Shown: positions 16,772 to 24,863 of the stretch, piece after piece
Layout of the letters: each line of letters starts with the position of its first letter
How positions within the stretch are numbered: the first letter of the stretch is position 1
NCBI GenBank assembly: GCA_004214065.1
Contig: SGZM01000007.1
Coordinates: 1 to 42,655 of the forward strand
Source of the DNA: Gammaproteobacteria bacterium
GTDB lineage: Bacteria > Pseudomonadota > Gammaproteobacteria > Magnimaribacterales > Magnimaribacteraceae
DNA length: 42,655 bases
Direction of reading: 5' to 3'
Program-made: the position numbers and the translations under genes
Notes under the pieces: generated by a model
Told to the model about the DNA's origin: nothing
Seen by the model: the letters and a program-made list of their open reading frames with translations, nothing else
Databases searched by the model: none

Positions 16772-17205
16772 TCAATTTAATTTATAAAATTTCAGCAATT
16801 ATCTCATTCAGTATACTAAGTCTAAATATTTCCTCTCATCATGCTTTCACTGCAGAATTCGATGCCAATGCACCTATCAATATAACTGGAAAAGTTTTGA
16901 AAGTGGAATGGATCAATCCTCATGCTTGGGTTCACGTTGAAGTAGAGGAGAAGGGCAAAAAAACTACATGGATGGTTGAAGGCGGAACTCCCAATACTTT
17001 AATTCGAAATGGTATAAATAAAGAAAGTATTAAGCCCGGAACAGTGATTGTTGTTAGAGGCTATCAAAGTAAGGGCAAGCTCTGCCTTCCTCGTTGTATT
17101 GCAAATGGAAGGGATGTTACTTTTCCTGATGGCAGAAAAGTATTTATGGGTTCTTCAGGAACTGGAGCTCCAAGAGATGGAGCTGATCCCAGAGAGAGAA
17201 GATAG
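16768..17205 (+). CDS. DUF6152-family periplasmic protein
   Basis: A 145-residue exported protein with a signal segment at residues 4-22, directly followed by SHHAFTAEFD and then KVEWINPHAWVHVEV. This is the characteristic DUF6152 pattern with a conserved His pair at the mature N-terminus and the NPHAW block. The predicted fold is an OB-like beta barrel. A C-X(n)-C pair (LCLPRC) near residues 108-112 may form a disulfide. The function of the family is unknown; His residues could bind a metal. A strong GGAGG lies 7 bases before the ATG, inside the preceding gene. The stop overlaps the next start by one base (TAGTG). Confidence 0.82.
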   Translation: MINLIYKISAIISFSILSLNISSHHAFTAEFDANAPINITGKVLKVEWINPHAWVHVEVEEKGKKTTWMVEGGTPNTLIRNGINKESIKPGTVIVVRGYQSKGKLCLPRCIANGRDVTFPDGRKVFMGSSGTGAPRDGADPRERR

Positions 17206-17642
17206 TGAATTTATTAAGGGATTTACTTATATGTATTTCCTTAGCCTTCTTGAGCTTTAATTCCTTTTCGGGAGAAGAACATGATCATGATATGCATGAT
17301 TTGATGGCTCATTTATTAACTCCTGCTTCAGAAAAAATATGGGAATCAACAGGTTTTGTTATAACTGAAGAGGGCGAATTCAGCTTGGAGCCAACTGATC
17401 AAGAAGGTTGGGATGAAGTTATATTTGGTGCTCAAGTTATCATAGAAAGCTCTTATCTTTTGACACGACCTGAGCGATCTCTAGGAAGACAAGATTGGAT
17501 TGCCTTTTCAAACTTACTTCAACCCATTGGAAAGCGAGCATTTGAAGCTGCAGAGAATAAAGATGCTGAACTGCTGTTTAAAGTTGGTGCAGACCTTTAT
17601 CAGGCCTGTGTTGCTTGTCACAATGTATATATGACAGAGTAA
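17205..17642 (+). CDS. Cytochrome c'-like periplasmic haem protein
   Basis: A 145-residue exported protein with a signal segment (residues 3-22) and a single haem c motif near the C-terminus: Cys135-Val-Ala-Cys138-His139. A C-terminal CxxCH after a helical region is the mark of class II cytochromes c (cytochrome c' and c556). The mature N-terminus is unusually rich in His and Asp (EEHDHDMHD, residues 24-32), which may bind a metal. The start is a GTG at 17205 with AGAGAGAAG just upstream; no in-frame ATG lies nearer than the mature part. It sits between DUF6152 and two DUF6644 membrane proteins, suggesting electron transfer between periplasm and membrane. Confidence 0.8.
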   Translation: MNLLRDLLICISLAFLSFNSFSGEEHDHDMHDLMAHLLTPASEKIWESTGFVITEEGEFSLEPTDQEGWDEVIFGAQVIIESSYLLTRPERSLGRQDWIAFSNLLQPIGKRAFEAAENKDAELLFKVGADLYQACVACHNVYMTE

Positions 17643-17646
17643 CTTA

Positions 17647-18225
17647 ATGATGGAGTTCATAGAGTGGTTAGCCTCAACTTCATCAAGTGTAGCCCTGAGA
17701 GAGTCTTTATATCTGTATCCTTGGATAGAATCTGCTCACGTTTTATTTATAGCCATATTCTTTGGAACACTTTTATTTGTTGATCTAAGGCTTTCTGGTT
17801 ATGTTTTCAAAGAACTCTCAATAACGGAGATGAATAAAAAAGTCCTCCCTTTAACAATAATAGGTTTTATTTTGATGTGTCTTACAGGGTTTTTACTTTT
17901 TTATGCTATTCCAATAAGAAATTATCAAAATCTATTCTTTAGAATCAAAATTATTCTGATGATCATTGCTGGACTAAATGCTTATTATTTCCATAGGACT
18001 ATGAATAGAGAAAGCAAGACATGGGACAAAGATAGCCATATACCATTTGTAATGAAGTTTAGTGCAGTATCATCGCTGCTCTTATGGTCTCTAGTTATTA
18101 TTTCAGGAAGAATGATTGCATATAACTGGTTTGATTGTGATCGTCAGCCTCAATCAGAGATTATTAATTTTCTTACAAGTTGCATAGTTGAAACTGAACT
18201 TTATGAGAGTTTAGATGGAATCTAA
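17647..18225 (+). CDS. DUF6644-family inner-membrane protein (paralogue 1)
   Basis: A 192-residue protein with four or five hydrophobic segments. Shared with the next gene are a motif in the first segment (P25-W-I-E-S-A-H31, then a Gly and VDLRLSG) and one in the last (KF....S..LW.....SGR). His31 is conserved in both and could bind haem b, as in small membrane cytochromes b, but the family has no known function that I can cite. It begins 4 bases after the cytochrome c'-like stop (tandem ATGs at 17647 and 17650). It ends with a 30-residue hydrophilic tail containing two Cys, overlapping the next start by 11 bases. Confidence 0.78.
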   Translation: MMEFIEWLASTSSSVALRESLYLYPWIESAHVLFIAIFFGTLLFVDLRLSGYVFKELSITEMNKKVLPLTIIGFILMCLTGFLLFYAIPIRNYQNLFFRIKIILMIIAGLNAYYFHRTMNRESKTWDKDSHIPFVMKFSAVSSLLLWSLVIISGRMIAYNWFDCDRQPQSEIINFLTSCIVETELYESLDGI

Positions 18226-18691
18226 TCAAATTTTAGAAATTATCTATATTTTGGAAGATAGTTTTATCGGTGAGTATGTTCGAAGTTCTTTATGGCTTTT
18301 TCCTGTTATTCAATCTTTTCATCTTATAGGCTTAGGAATCTTAGGAGGATCAGTAGTCTTGGGAGACTTTAGACTTCTAGGCATCTTATTTAGATCCGAA
18401 TCAGTCAGTTATGTCATCTTACAAACTAAACTCTGGTTCAATATTGGATTATTTACATTGGTTATAACTGGAGTGCCTCTTTTTTTAAGTGAAGCTGTGA
18501 AGTGCTATTACAGCAGAGCCTTTTGGATCAAAATTTCATGTTTGATTCTAGGAGTGATATTCGTATATTTTGTTAGAAATCCTATGGCCTTGAAAAGTAG
18601 AAACAATTTCTTGTTGAAGTTTATTGGATCAGTTTCTTTTTCTCTATGGGTTGTAACTGCAGCCTCGGGGAGGTGGATAGGATTTTCTTGA
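18215..18691 (+). CDS. DUF6644-family inner-membrane protein (paralogue 2)
   Basis: A 158-residue protein with four hydrophobic segments. It repeats the motifs of the preceding gene: FP-V-I-Q-S-F-His36, a Gly and GDFRLLG in the first segment, and KF....S..LW.....SGR-W-I-G-F at the end. It lacks the Cys-containing tail of paralogue 1. The tight overlap with that gene suggests a heteromeric complex. Together with the cytochrome c'-like protein it may form a membrane redox module, which is inference from context only. Last gene of the plus-strand cluster; it ends 25 bases before a convergent gene with no clear terminator between. Confidence 0.78.
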   Translation: MESNQILEIIYILEDSFIGEYVRSSLWLFPVIQSFHLIGLGILGGSVVLGDFRLLGILFRSESVSYVILQTKLWFNIGLFTLVITGVPLFLSEAVKCYYSRAFWIKISCLILGVIFVYFVRNPMALKSRNNFLLKFIGSVSFSLWVVTAASGRWIGFS

Positions 18692-18716
18692 GTGGTGACG
18701 GAAACTAGAGACTCTA

Positions 18717-18974
18717 TTAATTTAATTCTTTTAAACGTATTTCTTCTTTCATCCAACTGATTAAGAGATTTAATTTCTCCTCAAGATCAGTAACATGTTC
18801 GGCCAGCAGTCCTGATGCATCCGTTACATTATTCATTGTTTCTGCATGCTGTATAAGGGTAACAATATTATTTCCTGTCTCTAGCTGCTGAGATTGAAGT
18901 TCTTTTACTTGGTTTTCTAAAGCTTCTATCCTGGTCAGAGCATCTTCTAAGTCCATTTCTTTAGTCTGATTCAT
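18717..18974 (-). CDS. Small coiled-coil protein
   Basis: An 85-residue soluble protein whose first half shows a clear heptad pattern (residues 8-35, L/I/V at a and d positions, many E, Q and K), predicting a coiled coil. It resembles SlyX-like and other short coiled-coil proteins in style but not enough to name it. The ATG overlaps the end of the upstream small gene by 14 bases, so the two are coupled. Both may belong to the exporter operon upstream on this strand, although a 41-base gap separates them from it. Confidence 0.6.
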   Translation of the reverse strand: MNQTKEMDLEDALTRIEALENQVKELQSQQLETGNNIVTLIQHAETMNNVTDASGLLAEHVTDLEEKLNLLISWMKEEIRLKELN

Positions 18975-19161
18975 ACATTTCCCTCATCTTGAGCATATCA
19001 TCTATGTGTTGCTTATTCTCTTCTGAAGAAGTCTCATTCTCATCATTTTTTTCTATAAGTTTTTCTAATATTTTTTTATTTGTGTCATTTTGTTTTTTAT
19101 AACAGTAAACAATAAGAGCAGAATTAAGAATGGTTAAAATTAAAATAAAATAAATCATCAA
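18961..19161 (-). CDS. Small single-pass membrane protein
   Basis: A 66-residue protein with one N-terminal membrane segment (about residues 2-20) and a highly charged cytoplasmic tail rich in K, E, N and D (residues 23-66) with coiled-coil tendency. No family recognised. It starts 41 bases after the MacB-like permease stop and overlaps the coiled-coil gene downstream. A role as an anchor for the coiled-coil partner is plausible but unproven. Confidence 0.6.
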   Translation of the reverse strand: MMIYFILILTILNSALIVYCYKKQNDTNKKILEKLIEKNDENETSSEENKQHIDDMLKMREMYESD

Positions 19162-19202
19162 TAAACCTTAAGATGCCTAATAAGATTGGTCAATCTATAT
19201 AA

Positions 19203-20411
19203 TTATTCGTATAGCAAAGCTACAGCAGGATCAAGTTTAGCAGCGCGTCTTGCAGGCCATATTCCAAAGAATAGTCCAACTAATGCCGAGAAGGTAACTG
19301 AACCTATGATTGCCGAAAAGGGCATAACAATGGGCCATTCTTGATACGAGGCAATCGAGAAATATATAACTGAACCTAGAACTACTCCAATCAGCCCACC
19401 AATAATACAAAGCAAAATAGCTTCTACAATAAATTGAATGAGAATATCTTTTTGAGTTGCTCCAAGGGCTTTTCTTAAACCTATTTCCCTTGTTCTTTCT
19501 GTAACAGAAACTAGCATAATATTCATTACACCTATACCACCAACCAATAAGCTAATACTGGCAATGCCAGCTATCATTGTAGTAAGAATATTGGTCGTTT
19601 CTTTCTGTAGCTGCTTAACTTCAGACCAATCAAAAACACGAAAGTCATTATCTTCTCCAGGACTTATGTCGTGTGTTCTCCTTAATATTCTTTCAATAGC
19701 AATCATAACCTGCGGAAGACTAAATTCACTGGCAGATTTGACTACTATCATGTTGATCCACACTCTTCCAAATATCCTTTCTGATGCTGCTAGTACAGGT
19801 ACAAAAATTCTTTCATCAGGGTTGTCCCATCCTCCCGAACCTTTTGGTTCTGTAATACCTATAACGCGATAGGAAGAGTCACCAATAAAAATATTTTTAT
19901 AAAGTATCTCTTTTCTTGTAGTTCCGAGTTCTTTTGCTACATCGCTTCCTATGATTGCTACTTTTTTACCATTTGTTAAATCATTTTCTGTAAACACATT
20001 CCCTTGTGTGACTTCAATTCCATAAATTGAAAAATAATTTGAGGTAGTCCCAACAATAGGTAGATTGGCATTCTCTGAAGTAAATTTTACTTGTTTGTTA
20101 CCCCGCATTTCAGGAGCAATCTTCCAATCAATAGATTTTTCATTTTCTAATGCTCTGACATCAGCTAGCTTTAAAGGAATAAAGGCAGACTTAACTCCAT
20201 TCTTTTCTTTTTGACCAGGAACTACCGATAAAACTTGTGATCCCATATCAGAAATTGAATTTTCAATAGCCTTTTGTGCACTACCACCTATAGAAACAAG
20301 CGCTATAACAGCTGCTGTACCTATAATAATTGCTAATGCAGTTAGGATAGACCTAAGTAGATTAGCCTTTATTGCATCCAATGCAGAAGTTAGAGATTCT
20401 TCAGCCAACAT
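19203..20411 (-). CDS. MacB-type ABC transporter permease
   Basis: A 402-residue type VII ABC permease without a fused ATPase. The N-terminal membrane segment (about residues 15-45) is followed by a large periplasmic MacB_PCD domain (about 50-265) and a FtsX-like C-terminal domain with three membrane segments (about 280-395), including the block ERTREIGLRKALGA. Such permeases work with an HlyD-like adaptor and an outer-membrane TolC to expel peptides, macrolides or lipoproteins from the periplasm. The ATG overlaps the adaptor stop (TAATG at 20411). No TolC gene is in the window. Confidence 0.9.
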   Translation of the reverse strand: MLAEESLTSALDAIKANLLRSILTALAIIIGTAAVIALVSIGGSAQKAIENSISDMGSQVLSVVPGQKEKNGVKSAFIPLKLADVRALENEKSIDWKIAPEMRGNKQVKFTSENANLPIVGTTSNYFSIYGIEVTQGNVFTENDLTNGKKVAIIGSDVAKELGTTRKEILYKNIFIGDSSYRVIGITEPKGSGGWDNPDERIFVPVLAASERIFGRVWINMIVVKSASEFSLPQVMIAIERILRRTHDISPGEDNDFRVFDWSEVKQLQKETTNILTTMIAGIASISLLVGGIGVMNIMLVSVTERTREIGLRKALGATQKDILIQFIVEAILLCIIGGLIGVVLGSVIYFSIASYQEWPIVMPFSAIIGSVTFSALVGLFFGIWPARRAAKLDPAVALLYE

Positions 20412-21613
20412 TAGAAAGGTCTCCTGCCTCTAATTCTCTCTTTAAATTCATCTTGGTTCCTAATAAGTCCATCACTAGGTACTACATACACTTCTTCACC
20501 AGAAATTAAGCCCGATATTACTTCAACATGGTTATAGTCCGTATCGCCAGTTTCTATCCAAAGAGGTACGGGCCGATCATCAACTTTCTTAAGAACTATA
20601 AATTTTGTGAAACCTTCTCCTTCCTTCTTATCTTCTAGAAAAGTGTCAACTTCTTCTTCAGATAAACCTAATAAAGTAGCAACAAAATTAAGATTTTTTC
20701 TTGTACGTAATGCTCCTGATGGAACAGTCAGTTTGTTGTCGGTATCTAAAACTTTAATCTTAATCTCAGCCGTCATGCCTAATAGGAGTAATTCTTCTCT
20801 ATTGTCTATATCAATTAGAACTGGAAATGTAGTTACATTTTGATTAACACTGGCAAGAGGTTCGATTTTTGAAACATAACCCAAAAACTCTTTATCTTTA
20901 TAGGACGATACCTTTAAGCTAACTTCTTGACCAATAGACAGTTTGCCTATATCAACTTCATCAACAAAAGCTCTAACTCTCACTTTATTTAAATCTGCCA
21001 TTCTCATTAGAAGAGTACCTCCACCTACTGCAGCGGTAGGTGAGGTAATGACTGTTCCCACTTCAGCCTGCCTGGTGATAACCTTCCCATTAACCGGGGA
21101 GCGGACTAGTGTGTCTTCGAGAGCAATTTTGGCGTTTTCAAGATAAACCTCAGCTCTTACTAATTGAGCTTTTGCAAATGAATGTAACTCTTGTATGTCT
21201 TCAAAAGCTTTATCAGAAATACTATTTCCAGAATGTAACTGCTTTCCTCTTTCAAGTTGAGATTCAGCATTTTTTAATTTTACAATTGATACACCAATGT
21301 CTGCTTCGGCTTGAGATAAGATATTGGAAGGAGTTCTTTGATCTATTCTAGCTAGAACATCGCCTTTATTAACTTTATCTCCCACTTCAGCTCCAAGGTA
21401 TAGTATTTCTCCAGATGCTTTTGATTTAATCTCGATAGATGAAATAGCTTCAACGGATCCTGACGCTTCAATAATAAGTTCTAGAGATCTTGGTTCAGCT
21501 TTCTCAATGGTATAGAGATCAAAGTTTTCTTCTTCTTTACCACAACTTACAACCACGAATGCCAAACAAGAGGTTAATGCTACTTTGACTGCATTGATTT
21601 TAGTTAATTGCAT
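20411..21613 (-). CDS. MacA/HlyD-type periplasmic adaptor, lipoprotein
   Basis: Membrane fusion protein of the exporter. I place the start at 21613, giving 400 residues with a lipoprotein signal (lipobox VVSC, Cys about residue 24). Longer in-frame starts (21631, 21679) would run deeper into the ATPase gene and put a hydrophilic extension before the signal. The barrel-sandwich/lipoyl halves flank a helical hairpin (residues ~95-160), and a beta-barrel follows. Within MacA-type proteins an insertion around residues 285-325 (a charged segment including EEEVDTFLEDKKEGEG) is long. The start overlaps the ATPase stop by 14 bases. Confidence 0.87.
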   Translation of the reverse strand: MQLTKINAVKVALTSCLAFVVVSCGKEEENFDLYTIEKAEPRSLELIIEASGSVEAISSIEIKSKASGEILYLGAEVGDKVNKGDVLARIDQRTPSNILSQAEADIGVSIVKLKNAESQLERGKQLHSGNSISDKAFEDIQELHSFAKAQLVRAEVYLENAKIALEDTLVRSPVNGKVITRQAEVGTVITSPTAAVGGGTLLMRMADLNKVRVRAFVDEVDIGKLSIGQEVSLKVSSYKDKEFLGYVSKIEPLASVNQNVTTFPVLIDIDNREELLLLGMTAEIKIKVLDTDNKLTVPSGALRTRKNLNFVATLLGLSEEEVDTFLEDKKEGEGFTKFIVLKKVDDRPVPLWIETGDTDYNHVEVISGLISGEEVYVVPSDGLIRNQDEFKERIRGRRPF

Positions 21614-22280
21614 CTGATTCAATTTTTCCATCACGTATAAATATAGTCCTTTCAGTTTGGTCAGCAATTTCTTTCTCATGAGTAATTAGGACAATTGTTT
21701 GACCTTTGTCATTCAGTTCATGCAATAGATTCATCACTTCTTCACCTGTTTTAGAATCTAGATTACCAGTTGGCTCATCGGCAAATAGTATCGCAGGGGA
21801 GTTAACAAGAGCTCTAGCAATAGCGACTCTTTGTTGCTGCCCTCCAGATAATTCTGAAGGACGATGATCTACTCTGTCTGCTAAACCGACTTGCGTTAAA
21901 GCTTCCATCGCTTTCTTAGACCTTTCTGTCTTACCTACACTAGCATACTTCAGAGGAAGCATTACATTCTCTAATGCCGTATTCCTTGGTAAGAGGTGAA
22001 ATTTTTGAAACACAAATCCTATTTCTTTATTTCTAATTTTTGCAAGTTGATCGTCTTGCATATTGGCAACATTTTCACCATTTAGATGGTATTCACCTTT
22101 TGTAGGCGAATCTAAACAGCCAATAATATGCATCAATGTTGATTTACCTGATCCAGAAGGCCCCATGATGGCAGAAAATTGACTCTTTAAAATATTAAAA
22201 GAAACACCTCTCAGGGCATTTACTTCCATGTCTCCTACATAATAGGTTTTTTCTAAATTATTGACCTCAATTACATTCAT
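21600..22280 (-). CDS. MacB/LolD-type ABC transporter ATPase
   Basis: A 226-residue ATPase with Walker A GPSGSGKST (about 39-47), Q-loop FVFQKFHLLPRNTALENV, signature LSGGQQQRVAIARAL, Walker B ILFADEP and the switch His in LITHEKE. The sequence GNLDS after Walker B is typical of the MacB/LolD subgroup. First gene of the three-gene exporter operon on the minus strand. A 6-base inverted repeat (AGGTGT...ACACCT, 22295-22320) surrounds a possible -10 (TATAGT) upstream, but this is weak. Confidence 0.92.
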   Translation of the reverse strand: MNVIEVNNLEKTYYVGDMEVNALRGVSFNILKSQFSAIMGPSGSGKSTLMHIIGCLDSPTKGEYHLNGENVANMQDDQLAKIRNKEIGFVFQKFHLLPRNTALENVMLPLKYASVGKTERSKKAMEALTQVGLADRVDHRPSELSGGQQQRVAIARALVNSPAILFADEPTGNLDSKTGEEVMNLLHELNDKGQTIVLITHEKEIADQTERTIFIRDGKIESDAIN

Positions 22281-22373
22281 CCTATAAATCCATTAGGTGT
22301 ATTACATTACTATAACACCTCTTTGTTAAAACATAGTAAAAATATGATTATTTGATAAAAGAGTAAGAATTTA

Positions 22374-22574
22374 CTAATAAGTTAAATTCCAAGAATTCAT
22401 AATAATTATTACGCCAACACTCAATCCAAGAATAATAGAAATTACTTCATAAGCTCTTTGGTTACTGATTACTTTTGAAAGCGCTACATTAGAAACAAAC
22501 CAGGTAATCCCTCCAATGAAAATCATGACTAAAAAGATAACTAGGTCGTTAAGAGTGTTCAAAACATGTTCCAT
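22374..22574 (-). CDS. Small two-segment membrane protein
   Basis: A 66-residue protein with two hydrophobic segments (about 9-31 and 43-62) and a short polar loop with SNQRAYE. No family recognised. A Shine-Dalgarno-like AAGG lies 11 bases before the ATG at 22574. It is on the minus strand between the exporter operon and the tRNA-Val promoter; the 93 bases to the exporter start make co-transcription possible but not evident. Bases 22281-22373 and 22575-22619 contain no other gene. Confidence 0.55.
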   Translation of the reverse strand: MEHVLNTLNDLVIFLVMIFIGGITWFVSNVALSKVISNQRAYEVISIILGLSVGVIIIMNSWNLTY

Positions 22575-22619
22575 TCATTAACCTTAAATCTACTCTAGAA
22601 ATAGGTCAATAAAACTGTC

Positions 22620-22654
22620 GTGACTTACCGAAACTTGAATACTATAATTCGCGC
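22620..22654 (+). promoter_or_regulatory. Promoter of tRNA-Val with GC-rich discriminator
   Basis: The -35 GTGACT (22620-22625, 4 of 6) and a perfect -10 TATAAT (22643-22648) are separated by 17 bases. The -10 is followed by TCGCGC, a GC-rich discriminator typical of stable-RNA promoters under growth-rate or stringent control. The predicted start is at about 22655, 6 bases ahead of the mature tRNA. Confidence 0.75.
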
Positions 22655-22660
22655 TTCTCT

Positions 22661-22736
22661 GGGCGATTAACTCAATTGGTAGAGTGCCACCTTTACACGG
22701 TGGAAGTTACAGGTTCAAGTCCTGTATCGCCCACCA
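22661..22736 (+). tRNA. tRNA-Val (anticodon TAC)
   Basis: Full cloverleaf of 76 nt: acceptor arms GGGCGAT/ATCGCCC, D stem ACTC/GAGT, anticodon stem CCACC/GGTGG with loop TTTACAC (anticodon TAC, reading GTA and other Val codons), T stem ACAGG/CCTGT with loop TTCAAGT. The discriminator A and CCA are encoded (733-736 of the 22 kb block). Confidence 0.97.
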
Positions 22737-22777
22737 TTCTAGTTCTTGTTATAACTATTGAAGTGTATAGTTAAGAG

Positions 22778-22954
22778 ATGTTTAAAAAGGAATTCAAATC
22801 AATAGCGCTGGCATTAGTGCTGGCTGTGCTGATGGTTTTGATCTTGGGAGCTTGCTCAAATATCAATGAAGATGGCATTAGCTCGAATCTTCCAGATGTT
22901 GATTTAGCTCAAACCACTCATCTTCTGTTTGTTCAATCTGAGAAGCTAAATTAA
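22778..22954 (+). CDS. Small lipoprotein (58 residues) after tRNA-Val
   Basis: A short ORF with a textbook lipoprotein signal: basic MFKKEFK, hydrophobic stretch to about residue 24, lipobox LGAC (Cys26), then an acidic 32-residue mature peptide. It starts 41 bases after tRNA-Val and its last 77 bases run antisense to the 3' end of the ABC-F gene. No good Shine-Dalgarno is present (AAGAG is too close to the ATG). It resembles the small entericidin- or LptM-like lipoproteins in size only. The strong signal makes a real gene likely, but a chance ORF cannot be excluded. Confidence 0.5.
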   Translation: MFKKEFKSIALALVLAVLMVLILGACSNINEDGISSNLPDVDLAQTTHLLFVQSEKLN

Positions 22955-24731
22955 CTTGATCTCTCAATAGATCATGAAGATTTGGTCCTGATTCATCCTT
23001 ATAAGAATCAGGTGAGTTAAGATGATTTTCCGTCTCAGAAAGTTTTCTTTGAAGTCGTTTTAAACTTTTTTCTAAAACTAAAATTCTTGTTTTGATCTCT
23101 TTGATTTCTTTTTTATCCAGTTTAGTTTTAGCTTCTGGTTCAATTTTGATTGATTCAAGATCAATAGAGCCTCTTAATATCAATTTTCTATAATCTTCTA
23201 GATCGCCATTAAATCTACTTAATTTACCCTTATCGATGATCAAAAATTCGTCAACTGTATTTGCCAAAAGATGTCGGTCATGGGAAATCAGTAGAATGGC
23301 TCCACCAAACTCCTGAAGGGCAACGGTTAATGCTTGTCTCATGTCCATATCTAAATGGTTTGTTGGCTCATCCATAAGTAGTAAGTTGGGTTTTTGGAAA
23401 GCTATTTTTGCTAATGCTAATCTCGCTTTCTCTCCTCCTGAAAAATTCTCTATAGAATCCTTAGCTTTATCACCTCTAAAATTAAAGCCTCCAAGAAAGT
23501 TTCTAATTTCAGATTCAGTAGCTTTTTCATCTATATTTTGTATGTGCTGAATAGCACTTTTTTGCAAATCAAGATCATCGACTTGATGTTGTGAAAAATA
23601 GCCTACTACTAAATTTTTTCCATCTCTTTTGAGTCCTTCCAGTAAATCTATATCGCCCGTTAGACTTTTTACTAAAGTAGATTTTCCTGCACCATTTACA
23701 CCTAACAAACCTATCCTATCCCCTGGTCTAAAACTTACCCCAACATTTGAAACAATAGAATTCGTATAACCCAATTCTGCGCCTTCAAGTGTCATTAGAG
23801 GATTAGATATTTTATCTGTTTCAGGGATTTTAAAATGGAATGGAGAATCAATATGTGCAGGTGCTATCAGCTCCATTCTCTCTAATGCCTTAATCCTGCT
23901 TTGTGCTTGTCTAGCCTTTGTAGCCTTAGCTTTAAATCTTCTCACAAAGTTTTGCATGTGAGCAATCTCTCGTTGTTGAGCATTATAATTACTTTCAAGC
24001 TCAGCAAGTTTTGCCGCTTTTCTTATTTCAAATTGCGAGTAATTCCCTGAGTAAAGTTCTATCTGTTGATTGTGAATATGGGCGATATGATCAACACATT
24101 CATCTAAGAATTCTCTATCATGAGAAATTAACAGCAGAGCACCTTGAAAGGATTTTATCCAGTTTCCTAACCAAATAATTGTGTCTAAATCCAAATGATT
24201 TGTTGGCTCATCTAATAGAAGAAGATCTGACGGTTTCATCAATGTTCTAGCAAGATTTAATCTAACTCTCCAACCGCCCGAGAAATCTTTTAACGCCTTC
24301 TCAAAATCACTTTCTGTAAAACCTAAACCAACCATCAATTGTTCGGCTCTTGATTTAGCAGAAAACCCGTCATGATCCTCAAATTTAGAGTGTAGATCAC
24401 CTAAAGAAGAATAATCTCCATCCTCTTCAGCTCTAGTTATGGCATTTTGAATTTCTAGTAGTTTGTGATCACCGGAAAGTACATAAGATAAAGCAAGCTC
24501 GTCTGACCCAGGCACTTCCTGATCTAAGCAAGCTATTCTTAGATCTGGTGGATAGTTGAATTCACCTGCATCTGACTCAAAATCTCCTTGTATCATCTTA
24601 AACAAACTGGTTTTTCCAGTTCCGTTAGCTCCTACTAAACCTACTTTATTCTTCTTATGAACAGTAAAAGATACTTCTTGGAAAAGAAGATTTGAACCTC
24701 TTCGTAAGGATAGATTATTAAATGAGAGCAT
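22878..24731 (-). CDS. ABC-F family ATPase (YheS-like)
   Basis: A 617-residue soluble protein with two ABC domains, and therefore not a transporter. ABC-F proteins act on the ribosome. First Walker A GANGTGKTS with signature FSGGWRVRLNLA; second GVNGAGKST with FSGGEKARLALA. Both Walker B motifs are LLLDEPTNHLD/LLMDEPTNHLD. The linker between domains (about 235-315) is the charged arm, and the C-terminus (about 525-617) is a coiled-coil region. Length and architecture match YheS of Gammaproteobacteria better than EttA or Uup. A monocistronic gene on the minus strand, divergent from the hot-dog protein gene. Confidence 0.9.
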   Translation of the reverse strand: MLSFNNLSLRRGSNLLFQEVSFTVHKKNKVGLVGANGTGKTSLFKMIQGDFESDAGEFNYPPDLRIACLDQEVPGSDELALSYVLSGDHKLLEIQNAITRAEEDGDYSSLGDLHSKFEDHDGFSAKSRAEQLMVGLGFTESDFEKALKDFSGGWRVRLNLARTLMKPSDLLLLDEPTNHLDLDTIIWLGNWIKSFQGALLLISHDREFLDECVDHIAHIHNQQIELYSGNYSQFEIRKAAKLAELESNYNAQQREIAHMQNFVRRFKAKATKARQAQSRIKALERMELIAPAHIDSPFHFKIPETDKISNPLMTLEGAELGYTNSIVSNVGVSFRPGDRIGLLGVNGAGKSTLVKSLTGDIDLLEGLKRDGKNLVVGYFSQHQVDDLDLQKSAIQHIQNIDEKATESEIRNFLGGFNFRGDKAKDSIENFSGGEKARLALAKIAFQKPNLLLMDEPTNHLDMDMRQALTVALQEFGGAILLISHDRHLLANTVDEFLIIDKGKLSRFNGDLEDYRKLILRGSIDLESIKIEPEAKTKLDKKEIKEIKTRILVLEKSLKRLQRKLSETENHLNSPDSYKDESGPNLHDLLRDQVNLASQIEQTEDEWFELNQHLEDSS

Positions 24732-24863
24732 ACTGAGTTAGATTTAATTGAGGATTGTATCAAACTTTAAATTTAGCGATGACAAGGGGGTTTAAGACTA
24801 GACAGGTTGTACTGATATCTCTTTACGAGTTAAAGTGAAAGAAATAAATATAAAAATAAATGT

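Noticed and set aside
22295..22320. Inverted repeat AGGTGT...ACACCT upstream of the exporter ATPase
   Set aside because: Only six paired bases with a 14-base loop, no T-run and no second copy; it could be an operator but the support is too thin.
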